Shown: piece by piece, positions 13,401-24,027 of the stretch
Numbering within the stretch: position 1 is the first letter of the stretch
Layout of the letters: each line of letters opens with the position of its first letter
From: Bombardia bombarda
Taxonomy: Eukaryota; Ascomycota; Sordariomycetes; Sordariales; Lasiosphaeriaceae
Direction: 5' to 3'
DNA length: 64,000 nt
NCBI GenBank assembly: GCA_030512295.1
Contig: JAULSR010000003.1
Coordinates: 2,480,001 to 2,544,000 of the forward strand
Position numbers and translations under genes: made by a program
The notes under the pieces: generated by a model
The model's database searches: none
Seen by the model: only the letters and a program-made list of their open reading frames with translations
Told to the model about the DNA's origin: nothing

Positions 13401-15113
13401 CTCGAGGTCGACAGCGCGGCGCGCAACCTGGCTGATGCGCAGCGCAGAATCAAGGAGCTCGGCAGGGCGGAGCACCACCAGCCGTCGCAGACGGACGATA
13501 ATAGGCTGGTGGTGCTGGAGAAGGAGATTAGGAGGCTGAATAGGGACGTGGAGAAGCTGCACGAGGAGACGGCGAGCGTGGAGGAGGAGATCAAGGCGCT
13601 GCAGGACAGGATCATGGAGGTTGGCGGCGAGAAGCTAAGGGCGCAGCGGGCCAAGGTGGATGGGTTGAAGGAGGCGATTGCGGCGCAGAACGAGGAGGTA
13701 TCGAATGCGGAGGTGAGGAAGGTGAAGGCGGAGAAGCAGAAGATTAAAGTGGAGAGGGATCATGCCAAGGCGTCGAAAGAGCTCGAGGCGGCGATTGTCG
13801 AGTTTGGGAAGCTCGATGAGGATATTAGGAATCAGGGGGATAAGGCGGAGAGCTATCAGGGGAGGGTGGAGGAGGGGCAGGAGGCGTTGAAGGAGAAGAA
13901 GAGGGAGTTGGTGGAGATGAAGAAGGATTTGGATGAGAAGACGGCGGAGCTGAATGCGACGAGGGCGGTGGAGATTGAGATGCGGAATAAGCTGGAGGAG
14001 AACCAGAAGGTGCTGGGGGAGAACCAGAAGAGGTTGAGGTATTGGGAGGAGAAGCTGGGGAAGCTGGCGTTGCAGAATATAGAGGATTTGGAGAGGGGGA
14101 GTGGTGGTGGTGGTGGTGGTGGTGGTGGTGCGGCTGCGCCTGCGCCTGTTGTGGCGGCTGCAGAAGAGGTAGATGAAGAGCAGCTCGACCTGGACGCCCA
14201 GCTGCAGGCGGAAGCCGAGGCCGACGTCAGGGCGGAGGAGGAAGCCAACGAGACGATCCGCGGCCCCGGCAGGTCGAGCCCGCTCGAGCTGCCGCGGTAC
14301 ACCAAGGACGAGCTGGCCGACATGAGCAAGGAGGCGCTCAAGGGCGAGATTGCGGCGCTCGAGGAGAAGACGCAGAACGTCAATGTCGACCTCGCGGTGC
14401 TGGCCGAGTACCGCCGGCGCGTGGAGGAGCACGCGGCGCGGTCGTCGGACCTGGCGACGGCGGTGGCGCAGCGCGACGCGGCGAAGAAACGGTGCGATGA
14501 CTTGCGCCGGCTGCGGCTCGAGGGGTTTATGGAGGGGTTCAGCACCATCTCGTTGAGGCTGAAGGAGATGTACCAGATGATTACGATGGGTGGTAATGCC
14601 GAGCTGGAGCTGGTGGACAGCTTGGATCCGTTCAGCGAAGGCATCTTGTTCAGCGTGATGCCGCCCAAGAAGTCATGGAAGAATATCAGTAACTTGTCTG
14701 GTGGAGAGAAGACGCTGAGCTCGCTGGCGTTGGTGTTTGCGCTGCATCATTATAAGCCGACGCCGTTGTATGTGATGGATGAGATTGATGCGGCGTTGGA
14801 TTTCCGGAATGTGAGTATCCATCCCTTCTTTTGTTGGAGGTGGCGGTTTGAGAGTGATGGTGGCTAATCATAATCATGGGTTTAGGTGTCTATCGTGGCC
14901 AACTACATCAAGGAGCGGACCAAGAACGCCCAGTTCATTGTCATTTCGCTGCGCAACAACATGTTTGAGCTGGCTGCGCGGCTGGTGGGCGTGTACAAGG
15001 TCAATCATATGACCAAGAGCGTCACGATTGAGAACAGGGATTACATCACGAGGGGAGGGAGGGGTGGTGGTGGGTCTGGGTCTCAGCAGGCGGCGCAGAT
15101 GGCTATTAGGTGA
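10440..15113 (+). CDS. SMC4: Condensin subunit SMC4
   Basis: ATPase core of condensin, partner of SMC2 in mitotic chromosome compaction. Two exons (10440-14810 and 14886-15113; intron GTGAGT..TTTAG) encode 1532 residues. Visible in order: a Ser/Pro-rich N-terminal extension with an AT-hook-like KRRGRPKKS at about 82-90; Walker A GPNGSGKS at 281-288; a first coiled coil; a hinge at about 775-905 (GFHGRLGNLGAI ... GTMSGGG); a second coiled coil; the ABC signature LSGGEK at 1419-1424; and Walker B LYVMDEIDAALD near 1443-1454. The intron cuts just after Walker B, so the last 75 residues (VSIVANYIKERT ...) are in exon 2. The second coiled coil is interrupted at about 1218-1290 by a poly-Gly run and an acidic stretch. 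SMC4 rather than SMC2 or cohesin follows from the long N-terminal extension and overall sequence pattern. All catalytic motifs are intact. Confidence 0.95.
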
Positions 15114-15938
15114 TGATCTGGTTTGGCTGGGGAGGGGGGAGGGGAGGACTTGGGTAGTTTCTCGGTTGGGTATGTATACGTGTGCGCATGAGTGTGCGTG
15201 TTTGTTTGCATGTTTTTTTTTTGGTTTTACGAGTAACTAGCAGTCTGTGGTCTGGCCTAGTCCAGCGATTGACTGGCTGGCTGAGTGGCTGGTTGGTATA
15301 ATGTCGTGTATGAAATAAATCTTTGTGTTGGGTAGTAGGCTGGGCTAGACAAATACATCGAGCCAAGGAAGGGGTTTCTTTTTCTATCCGTCTTTATGCC
15401 CATCATCTGTTCATGTGTGGTAGGTTGGTTGATGTGAAGATTTATTTGTTATATCGTGATATGATTTGAATTTAACATGGGAAGCAATGTGGAAGCAATG
15501 CGAATGGAATGTGGAACAAACATAGGAGCATGATATGGAAGCAAGTGGGGTGGATTATCGATGTTATATGGATTTAACTTAGTGGTAAAAGTGCGAGTAC
15601 ATTACAATAGCATGTTTTCCAAGGTTTGACAGTCTTGGTTCTGTGCCCAGATACCAAGGGAAGAGAGTGCAAATATTGCTGATGACAGAATTAATGCCAT
15701 TATTTACGCTCATACGCTATGAAAAGTACAACTTCCTGTATCATCCTGTTATGATTCATGAACCAAAGTTGTCATTTACTGACCTATTTTTGAAACACCC
15801 ATAAGGCCAACCAGTTACAGGTACCTACTACGCCCGACCGCCCCAAAAGAGAAAATGGTCCCCTTCATCTTCATTCAGCCTCATTCGTTCAGGAACATGT
15901 CCAACAACAAAAACCACATCCACAACAACACCCACCCC
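15114..15938. other. Convergent spacer between SMC4 and RBA50
   Basis: AT-rich 3' regions of two genes that point at each other, with a 9-nt T run near 15211-15219. No gene seen. Confidence 0.6.
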
Positions 15939-17285
15939 TCACAGCCCCCTCCACTTCTCCTTCCACCCCCCTTTCTCAAACAGCCACAACGCCTCGGTCG
16001 CATACGCCTTGCTGCTCATATGCCCATGCTCCACCGACGCCGCCTCGCCCAACGTCTCCAGCACCTTAGTCTCCAAAAAACACCTCCACATGCCAAACGC
16101 CAAATCATCCTCGTCGCCGTCCCGCCCGCCCGCGCCCACGCCCCACTCGCCCTTGCCGAGCCGGTAGAGCATGCGGCCCAGCATCTGAAAGGCCAGACAG
16201 CGCTGGGCGGCGACGGCGGAGCGCGCGAGGCGCGCGAGCTCGGGGATGGTGTAGCCTGCGGCCTCGGGGGCCTCGCCGTGGTGGTGGAGGCCCTTGGTGA
16301 CAGGGATGTGGCGGGCGGCGCGGGGCGGCAGCAGCTGGCCGCGGAAGTCGAAGCGCAGGGCGGAGATGGGGATGGAGGCTTGGGCGGGGTAGTAGGGGGA
16401 CTCGCGGTCGGCGAGGGAGTCGGGGGTGGGGATGGGCGCCATCCAGGCGAGCTTGGAGGGGTCGGCGGGCAGGTTGGGGAAGTATTTCTTGTGGATGGTG
16501 GCGAGGAAGTCGGGGTCGGAGGGGTCGAGGTCGGGGAGGGAGGGGGCCGGGGGGAAGTGGGTTGAGGAGTGGTTGAGGAGACCATCGGCTTCGGGGTCGG
16601 TGGTGGTGGTGGTGTTGGTTGGGGGGGATGTGACGGGGAAGAGGTCTGATGGGGGAGCGGCGGGGGCTGCGTCCTCGTTGAAGGTGACGGTTTTCTTTGG
16701 TTTTTTGGGCTGTTGGTCCTTTTTGGGAGATTCTGCTTCTGGTGCGTGGGTTGAGGCGGGGGTGTCTTGTTCTTGCTCGATCTTGATCTCTGGTACCGCT
16801 GGCGGTGTTGGAGATTGTGTTGCGGCGCTCGTTGAGGAGTCGTTGGTTGTGGGGGGATCGAAAGGTGATGGGCTCGTCTTTGGCTGGTCTAGGGTCGCGC
16901 GCCTCAAGAGCATCTGGACGAGAGCGGGATCGAGACCGCTGAACAGATCCCTTTGGGCGGCTATAATTTCGTCGGGCGCCATTGATTGCAAGACCTCGCT
17001 GTTCTCCTGGTCTATCCTCCTCTTGGTTTCGGCGTCTAGTTCTGCTTGCGAGAGCTGTGGGGTCTTTGTAGTTTTAGGGGGAGTAAAGGTTGCAGGACTT
17101 GGGCTGGCTACTGTTGCGACAGGAGGTGATTGCTGGGCCTGTCGCTGTTGCTTGAAAGCCGATACTCGTTTCTTGTGGGCTGGGAAGCCACTGGCTGTCG
17201 ACGATTGCGGCGTCGGGAAGCTCGGCGCTTTGACATCGCCTGTCGCCCGTTCTTTGACGTCGAATACCTGGAGAGTCGCCTCCAT
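15939..17285 (-). CDS. RBA50: RNA polymerase II assembly factor RBA50/RPAP1-like
   Basis: Homologue of yeast Rba50 and animal RPAP1, cytoplasmic factors that help assemble RNA polymerase II before nuclear import. It is a single exon of 448 residues starting at 17285. The RPAP1 N-terminal motif lies at about 82-130 (LDAETKRRIDQENSEVLQSM ... QRDLFSGLDPALVQMLLRR). A disordered Pro/Thr/Lys middle follows. The RPAP1 C-terminal motif at about 305-375 includes LRFDFRGQLLPPR, IPVTKGLHHHGE and GYTIPELARLARS. It is far shorter than animal RPAP1, as usual for the fungal form. It shares a long 2.9-kb divergent upstream region with HPC2. Confidence 0.88.
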   Translation of the reverse strand: MEATLQVFDVKERATGDVKAPSFPTPQSSTASGFPAHKKRVSAFKQQRQAQQSPPVATVASPSPATFTPPKTTKTPQLSQAELDAETKRRIDQENSEVLQSMAPDEIIAAQRDLFSGLDPALVQMLLRRATLDQPKTSPSPFDPPTTNDSSTSAATQSPTPPAVPEIKIEQEQDTPASTHAPEAESPKKDQQPKKPKKTVTFNEDAAPAAPPSDLFPVTSPPTNTTTTTDPEADGLLNHSSTHFPPAPSLPDLDPSDPDFLATIHKKYFPNLPADPSKLAWMAPIPTPDSLADRESPYYPAQASIPISALRFDFRGQLLPPRAARHIPVTKGLHHHGEAPEAAGYTIPELARLARSAVAAQRCLAFQMLGRMLYRLGKGEWGVGAGGRDGDEDDLAFGMWRCFLETKVLETLGEAASVEHGHMSSKAYATEALWLFEKGGWKEKWRGL

Positions 17286-17425
17286 CGTGCGTAATGACTT
17301 CGGACGGAAATTTATTTGATGTTTAATATGTGCTTCCGACTTGATGAATGATTTGTCTGAGTTGTTGTTTTGTGCCGTGTATGACGAGAGTCAGTAATTG
17401 AAGATGGCTAGTGGCCGGCCTGGGC

Positions 17426-17453
17426 ACCGCTGCACCGCTGCACCGCTGCACCA
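17426..17453. repeat. 8-bp tandem repeat
   Basis: Three and a half copies of CACCGCTG in the RBA50 upstream region. Confidence 0.75.
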
Positions 17454-17586
17454 GCCTCAACCTGCCTGCCGGGTTCGCGCAATCTGGGCCACAGATTTAG
17501 AGTTGTGGCGCTGACTGGGGGGTCCGGTACGTACCCGCAGCCCAGAAAGCAGCAAGGAAGAAACAAGGAAGAAGCCGAGAGGGGAG

Positions 17587-17614
17587 CGGTGGGCGGTGGG
17601 CGGTGGGCGGTGGG
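17587..17614. repeat. 7-bp G-rich tandem repeat
   Basis: Four copies of GGTGGGC. The clustered G runs could in principle form a quadruplex on the plus strand. Confidence 0.75.
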
Positions 17615-19214
17615 CCCGCGTCCTTCAAGCCACACCAATACTGCATTAGCGTCGATCCAAGGCAAGATTTCCATAAACGATCTAGTTGCCCCACCTGTCC
17701 TGTTCCATCTGTCCACACCATCCGTTCCTCTGTTTCTGTGTGTTTCGACTTTTTGAATTTGCCGTTACGCCCTGACAAGACTCAGGGCTGAAACCTTTTT
17801 GCCCGCTGCGCTGCGCCCGTCTCAGCGTCGTTTCCTTATTATTGCCGCCTTATTGAGCCAAGCTCAGGGCAATAATAATAAGTGTGGAAGTACAAACAAC
17901 GCCCTGGCATGGATTTCATTCAAACACGACTTCAAAGCGCCTGCATTGCTTGTTTGCATTAGCACTATGCAGATTGGGTCATCGCTCCGGTGAGCGCGTC
18001 TTTGTGCTCTGTCTACTGTGCAGACAGAGTATGGAGGTGGTGCAAACACTTTACTGCTGCGTATGTCTACCGTGTAAGGTTACGACATATGCATACAGTA
18101 CTGTGTATTAGCTTGCTTATGAAGCGGTATTCCGTCTCCAGAAATGGCGTTTGCGGCAGATGTACGTGCGCAAAACGGGACAAACCCAGTTCCTTTATTC
18201 ATAAGATTTAATTAATAACCGCCACTCTAAGTGGTTTTGGCAGTCCTCTGACCGCAAAACTCTGTTCCAGATTTCTTGGTACTCTCCGTTAGCACGAGCG
18301 GTTAGGTACCAAGGTCTGGATTCTGGACTCTGGGCTGCAGCTCAGAATCTAGGCCATGTGGCCTGTCGGTTGTGCGAGGTCTACTGTTGGTCTTGCAGCT
18401 AATCCCTGCTTCCGGCGCGGCTATTTTGTCGCTTGCGTGCGGCCTACAAGCGCGGATTCACAGAAATGTCGCGCAGCAACCCACTAAATTTCGAAACGGG
18501 TGGGGGAAGTACCCAAGTATCTCTGCGACAGGGGTAGGGGCCGTTCTTCCCGCCGCGGCTTTGGTTTCCACTGCTTCTTCGGTACCACCGTACCTGAAGG
18601 ACCTCTTTCATTCTTTTTCCCACACGGTCGGCTATCTTTGAATCACGTCTGCGCGCAGCTAGCACGCAGTGCCCCCCGTCGTCACCGCGCAGACATTAGA
18701 GCCACGCCCCGCGTAACCGGCACAGACGCCCTCCTCGGCAGACCCAGCGGGCGTTTATGGAATTTACACTTTTGCCTTGTACGGAGCGAAGTACCTTTTC
18801 CTAATGCAACGCTCGCCTTTGCCAACTGACTGTCCGTGACAGATCGTATCCATGCCCCCCTCCCCCCATATCTTGCCCCGTGCTGGCTGCCCCATGCCGC
18901 GTCTGGGCGTCTGTCGGTCTGTCTGACTGAGCACTGAGTAGCGTATCGGTATCGTCAGCTCGGTTGAGTCAGGTGGTGGTGGTCCCTGGTCCCCCCTGCC
19001 ACATGGACCGCCTCTGCTCTTGAAGAGACTGAAGAGAGGCATGCATCCCCTCCTCGATGTTATTGACCCCCTCCTGCAAGTGGCCATCACTTGTCACCCC
19101 GTTGCTGGTTTAGCGGTGCTGATGCGTTCTCTCTTCCCCAATGTACCTCGCTGCTACCTGGCTTCTTGTCCCTCCCTCTGCGTCTCGCGCATTGTTCATT
19201 CGATGCTCCCATGC

Positions 19215-19259
19215 CATGCCCATCTCCCATGCCCATCTCCCATGCCCATCTCCCATGCC
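19215..19259. repeat. 13-bp tandem repeat
   Basis: Three exact copies of CATGCCCATCTCC plus part of a fourth, about 1 kb upstream of the HPC2 start codon. Each copy brings an ATG, so if transcribed as leader it would add upstream start codons. Confidence 0.85.
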
Positions 19260-20230
19260 TGCCCTTCCCTCTCCTGCCATTGCCAATTGCCCCTTGGTTC
19301 TGCCCCGGCCCAGTCAAGCTCGTCCGGCTTTGCTAGCCCTGGTGTTTTTAATTCGGGGTTTAATAATAAAATTTCACACGCATTCGTTCCGTTGAGTCTA
19401 TCCAAACATGGTCAGTGGCCCCGTTTTTCCACGCCAGCTGCGAAATAATTAAATGTTCCCAAAAACGTAGCCATCCCCAAGCTTTCCTCCCCCTCCCCAC
19501 CTCCCAATTTCCTCTCCTTCTTTCTCTTCTCCTTCACCCAACGCCCACCAATCTTTCTGGCGACGAGTGCAAACATCATCGCAATCGCGCCCTTTTCCTC
19601 ATCGTGTGCATCGCCAAACTATCATCATTTAATTCGGCTTGGTCAGCTGCATCTCATTCAAGAGTCTGTTTCCCGCGTTTGTCCGCTCGCTCGGCCCCAT
19701 TCGCGATTTTAGTTGTCCAGTCGTCGTCGGGTTTGCAGCCGCAGCCAGCCCTGCCTCTCTGGCGTTTGAGGATATTCGCAACACCCAAAACTCCACTTTT
19801 TCCAATCCTCCTCGCAAGTCGCAACTAGCACTCGTCACGTTACCGGCCCGCCTTGACCGTCTCGCCTGATTCGCCCACCACAAAGGCACAGTACAGAGCC
19901 AATCGAAAGCCAATCATTCAATCGTGCACCCGATTGAGCGACCACCTGGAGTTTTGATTTACTCGAGCCGATAACCGCGTTCCGATTTGCGGCTTTTCGA
20001 CTTTCGCTTTTTGGTTACGCTTTTTCGCGGTTCCCCCACACCCAGTGGGATATTTTTATCCGGGGAAAGGTTGATCAGCTGCACAGCACACAGCACAGGC
20101 GCGCGCATAGAGGCACATACATTTACATTTACACTCACAAACACATCCATACCTACATACACGCACACACGCATTGGCACCACCCACCCAGTGCAGTAAC
20201 GCGCTTTCGCGGCATTTAGCTCCCCGAGGA

Positions 20231-22399
20231 ATGGCTGCGAGTGGAGGACGAGAACACGGGATGCCGCATTATAGCTCTTCACCAACGTCGCTGTCTTCTC
20301 CCCCATCCGCACTGTCAGAGCCCAGCTCACCCACGCGCTTCCTCAACGCTGGGCGGGCAAACATTGAGATGGACGAGATCATCGTCGATCCGGGCTCGGC
20401 AGCTCGATTCGGCATAATGCAGCCCCAGCAGCCCCCGCCACCGCCAGATGTCCCTCTGACGGCCGCGGGCCTGCCTCGCAAGAAGCCCGGCCGGAAGCCC
20501 GGCAGCACCCTAAAGCCAAAGGTGGCGCCCGATGGTACCCCCATTGAGCCTCCAAAACAGCGTCGGCCACGCAAGCCGAGGGATCCTAATGCGCCTCCGA
20601 TCCAAAGAAAAAGGAAGATCGCGCCGACCGAGAGCGGCGATGGACCGATGGACATTGAGCCAAAAGCTTTTTCCATGGCCCCTGCAACTCGCCAGCCCAA
20701 GATCACGGAACTCACCTCGATGCGCATGTCGCTGGATGCACATCCTCCCGCTGCCGAGCCCGTTTTTGCGACGAAGGTGCCCAAGCGCGAGTCCACTGGC
20801 ATGTCGGTGTCGATGCAAAGTATCCTCAACAATGATGACCCACCACTAAAGCCCCGGCCAGCCGCACCTTCCCGCGGAGTCATGTTCGACCCAATCCGAG
20901 GCAACTACGACCCGATCAGAGAATCAGTAGCGACCCGTGACCCCTATGGAACAGGGCCACTTGGCTCACCCCGCGCACCCAACAGCTCTGTTGTCAACCG
21001 CGCCAGCGCATCGCCGTCGATTGCAAGCCTCGTAGACCCGCCTTCCACTGCAGCGCACATCGTCTCGCCCGTGCCGTCACACACGGCGTACAACGCCACA
21101 ACCCAGTCTCGCTTCCAAGAACCAGCCGCATCACCATTACCAGCGTCGCCGTCGCACCACCCTGCCCGGTCAACCCCGCAGCAGCAGCTCCTCAAGCCCA
21201 CCATCATCGAGGCCAAGCGCCCCCAGCCACCGCCGCCGCCCGCCGCCCCTGCACCCGTCGCGAGCAGCAGCGGCGGCAGCAGCAAGCACGCAGAACCCAC
21301 TGTCTCCAAGACTTCATCCTTCACGAGCATGGCCACCATCCCGACGTCGGCCTTCGCCGTCAACTCGGCCCTGGCAGCAGCAGCAGCAGCCGCTGGCGGC
21401 GGCGGCATGCCAGCCAGCAAGAAGCTCAACGCCGTCGTCCAGCAGGAGCGCGAGTCCCACAAGAAGGCGAGCAGCAGCTCGTCGTCGCCCAAGATCGCGA
21501 GCCTCAAGGACGCGCCGCTGCCGCCGATCCCCGGAACCGAGCGCTCGATCCTGGACTTTGGCAAGGCCAGCCCGGGAGAGGAGATGAACGCGCCCAGTAT
21601 TGTGCTGCACATCCCGCTGAATGGGGAGACGAATAAGTATGTCAACTTTATGCGCATGGCCGAGGAGCGCTACGGCTGGGATGCGCTGCACCCGCGGCTC
21701 GCGGCCAATCGGGAGCGAAAGGCGAGGATCGCGGCGGCGAGCGCGGCGCTGGAGAAGACGGGGAGTGGGCGGGAGAGCGCGGATGAGATGGATGAGGATC
21801 TGCAGAGTGATGGGGATGCGAGTAATGTTGAGATGGGTGGTGTGAATGGTGCTGGGGTGGGGGTTGTGGGTGGTGGTGCTGCTGCTGCTGCTGCTGGTGG
21901 GTTGAGTGGCCCTGATGCGCCGGCGGCTAAGAAGGCGCGCAAGAAGCGGAATTTCAAGGAGGATGAGTATGACAAGGACGATGACTTTGTTGATGATTCG
22001 GAGCTGCTGTGGGAGGAGCAGGCGGCTGCGAGTAGGGATGGGTTCTTTGTGTACAGCGGACCGCTGGTGCCTGAGGTGGAGAAGCCGGTTGTGCCGGAGG
22101 GACCGCCGAGACGGGGACGGGGCGGTGGAAGGGGTAGTCGGGGTGGGAGCAGAGGTGGTGGGGTGACGAGGGGTGAGGGGACCGGACGCGGGAGGGGCGG
22201 TGGTCCGGGGTCGAGAGGCGGCGCGGTGACGAGGAAGCCGAGGATCACGAAGCTGGAGAAGGAGCAGAGAGATCGGGAGAAGGCGGAGAGGGAGAAGTTG
22301 GCGCTGCTGGGGAGTAAGAGTAATGCGAGTGGTGGGTATAATATGTCGCAGCTGATTGGCGGTGGTGTGTCGGCGGCGGCGGGGATTACGACGCTCTGA
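20231..22399 (+). CDS. HPC2: HIR histone chaperone complex subunit HPC2
   Basis: Fungal Hpc2/ubinuclein-type subunit of the HIR complex, which deposits H3-H4 outside replication and represses histone genes. The single exon gives 722 residues from the ATG at 20231. The diagnostic Hpc2-related (HUN) domain sits at about 565-615: KKRNFKEDEYDKDDDFVDD, then SELLWEEQAAASRDGFFVY and SGPLVPE. The N-terminal part has AT-hook-like basic blocks (LPRKKPGRKPGS and RRPRKPRDPNAP, about residues 79-120) and many Ser/Pro stretches. Two short Ala runs, an acidic patch and an RGG-like segment (about 636-680) are low complexity. The C-terminus has a charged helix (ITKLEKEQRDREKAEREKLA). The HUN domain makes the call firm; the low-complexity length varies widely in the family. 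Confidence 0.92.
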   Translation: MAASGGREHGMPHYSSSPTSLSSPPSALSEPSSPTRFLNAGRANIEMDEIIVDPGSAARFGIMQPQQPPPPPDVPLTAAGLPRKKPGRKPGSTLKPKVAPDGTPIEPPKQRRPRKPRDPNAPPIQRKRKIAPTESGDGPMDIEPKAFSMAPATRQPKITELTSMRMSLDAHPPAAEPVFATKVPKRESTGMSVSMQSILNNDDPPLKPRPAAPSRGVMFDPIRGNYDPIRESVATRDPYGTGPLGSPRAPNSSVVNRASASPSIASLVDPPSTAAHIVSPVPSHTAYNATTQSRFQEPAASPLPASPSHHPARSTPQQQLLKPTIIEAKRPQPPPPPAAPAPVASSSGGSSKHAEPTVSKTSSFTSMATIPTSAFAVNSALAAAAAAAGGGGMPASKKLNAVVQQERESHKKASSSSSSPKIASLKDAPLPPIPGTERSILDFGKASPGEEMNAPSIVLHIPLNGETNKYVNFMRMAEERYGWDALHPRLAANRERKARIAAASAALEKTGSGRESADEMDEDLQSDGDASNVEMGGVNGAGVGVVGGGAAAAAAGGLSGPDAPAAKKARKKRNFKEDEYDKDDDFVDDSELLWEEQAAASRDGFFVYSGPLVPEVEKPVVPEGPPRRGRGGGRGSRGGSRGGGVTRGEGTGRGRGGGPGSRGGAVTRKPRITKLEKEQRDREKAEREKLALLGSKSNASGGYNMSQLIGGGVSAAAGITTL

Positions 22400-24027
22400 A
22401 GGGTGGTTATCCTGCTAGTGCATATACGCGCATACGCACATAACACACATACGCTCTCTGTACCAAGTTGGGTGTGGGTTTTGTGGACGATGGACATACG
22501 GACATACAATATCATTTGCCGGGGAGTATGTTATTATTGCTCACCATGGCTCAGCGGCGGCACGGCGACGAGCGAATTAATATCGGAGTTTTATACAATA
22601 TTTGTACAACAATTATCGACACGGCGACTTATCAACTATCGACTCTTGGTCCCCTTGATGGGACGCAACGGCCATTCGCGTCGGTCACGATATTGATAAG
22701 TTGGGACTGGACAGGACAGGGCAGCAAAAGATGTTTGTCGACAATCAGTGTGCGAAAGAAACAAATCACTATGACAAGAGTCTGGAGTTTATCGGTGCTT
22801 TTTTCATTACCTACTTGCTCATTCTCATATCATACTCATCACTTTTTCCTTTTTCTTTTTTTTTTCCCTTTGTCGGTTGGTGGAGCAAACATTTCATATG
22901 GGATGGGGAGGATCGTTAGCTAGGGTTTAGCTAGGCATAGGCATCGGTAGGCAACGGACGGACGGACCGCGGTGCCTGGAGTAATATTTTTCGGGATCGC
23001 ACTATATGGAGGCACTCTGGTTTGGTTTTGGGCTGGGTTCACTGGGTCAGGAGGGTCGACGAATGGGAACAGGCTGGACTGGACTGAGACGGATCAGATT
23101 GACCCCCTCTACTGCAATCAAGACATACATATTCACAGACACTTGCGCGCGCGCCCTTGGGGATTTTTGTGGGGGAGGAGTTGTGGATGTGAATAATGGA
23201 AGTTGGCTGGCTGGCTGGCTGGTTGGCGGGCGTCCGGTGGTGTCTATGACAAAATTTCCTCCTGATGCTCTGATTCTTATTTTTTTGGGCTCATTTCTTT
23301 TGAAGGCGAAAGTAGTGTTGAACGCATGGCATGGCGGCATGGCGGCATGGAGTAAAAGCAGGACGAAAGAAAGGATGAGCAAGCAAGCAGGCAGGCAGGG
23401 AGGCAGGGAGGCAGGGTCTGTCTGTCTCGTGATATAATTACATGACCTGGCTTTTCACTATACATATTTAGGCTACTAAAACAAGCACAGAAAATACTGG
23501 TGAGGGGGAGAGGACAAGAGCTGGATGCACGAGGGTTGTTGCTGTGATGGTTGATGTGGTTGGTTAAGACAGCGGAGATAAAGCATCTCGATTGTGCTTC
23601 ATGTATTGTTTTGCTTGCTATTACTAGGAAAACCCACACATGCAGCTATGAAATTATCAAAAGTCACAATGCAAGGTGGTGGTTGTGTGCGTGTGGGAAT
23701 AGAAAATCGAGAATATCTTGACGTCTGTTTTGGCGGTGACATTGACCCCCAATTTTGTACTGCCTTGACCCCCTTTCTCCCCCGGATGGACCCATGCAAG
23801 TCCCGCTTTGCTAGCGGTAGCTAGCGGCAATTAGCGGCATGGCAGCTGCGCGTCAAGGGTTGGGGTTATTGGTGGGTTTAGATGCCGATAAGATAAAGAA
23901 ACTTTTTTTCCAAACTTCCCAAAGCTCCCAGGTCGCTCGCTCAATTGCACCCCGCCGAATTGGAATTCTAGAAAGAAACTCAGCCAGAGGACTCCAAACA
24001 CACAAAAACACACAAAATACCGCCGCC
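22400..24027. other. Spacer between HPC2 and NOP9
   Basis: Holds the HPC2 3' region and simple repeats: GGCTGGCT near 23203-23222, GGCATGGC near 23328-23350, and GCAGGCAG/GGAGGCAG near 23387-23417. The final 190 bp are in frame with NOP9 without a stop, with an upstream ATG at 23839. No separate gene seen. Confidence 0.55.

Larger units (their letters stand above)
17286..20230. promoter_or_regulatory. Long divergent upstream region of RBA50 and HPC2
   Basis: 2.9 kb without a supported ORF between two outward-facing genes. It contains three short tandem repeats (listed) and, in its last 800 bp, a strongly CT-rich strand typical of a fungal transcription start region and long 5' leader. A TTG in frame with HPC2 at 20174 is not a credible start. 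Confidence 0.5.

Noticed and set aside
12672..13562. Long antisense ORFs inside SMC4
   Set aside because: GC-rich coding bias keeps antisense frames open; the translations are Leu/Arg/Val-rich shadows without domains.
20174..20230. TTG-started extension of HPC2
   Set aside because: Non-ATG start without support; the ATG at 20231 follows directly.
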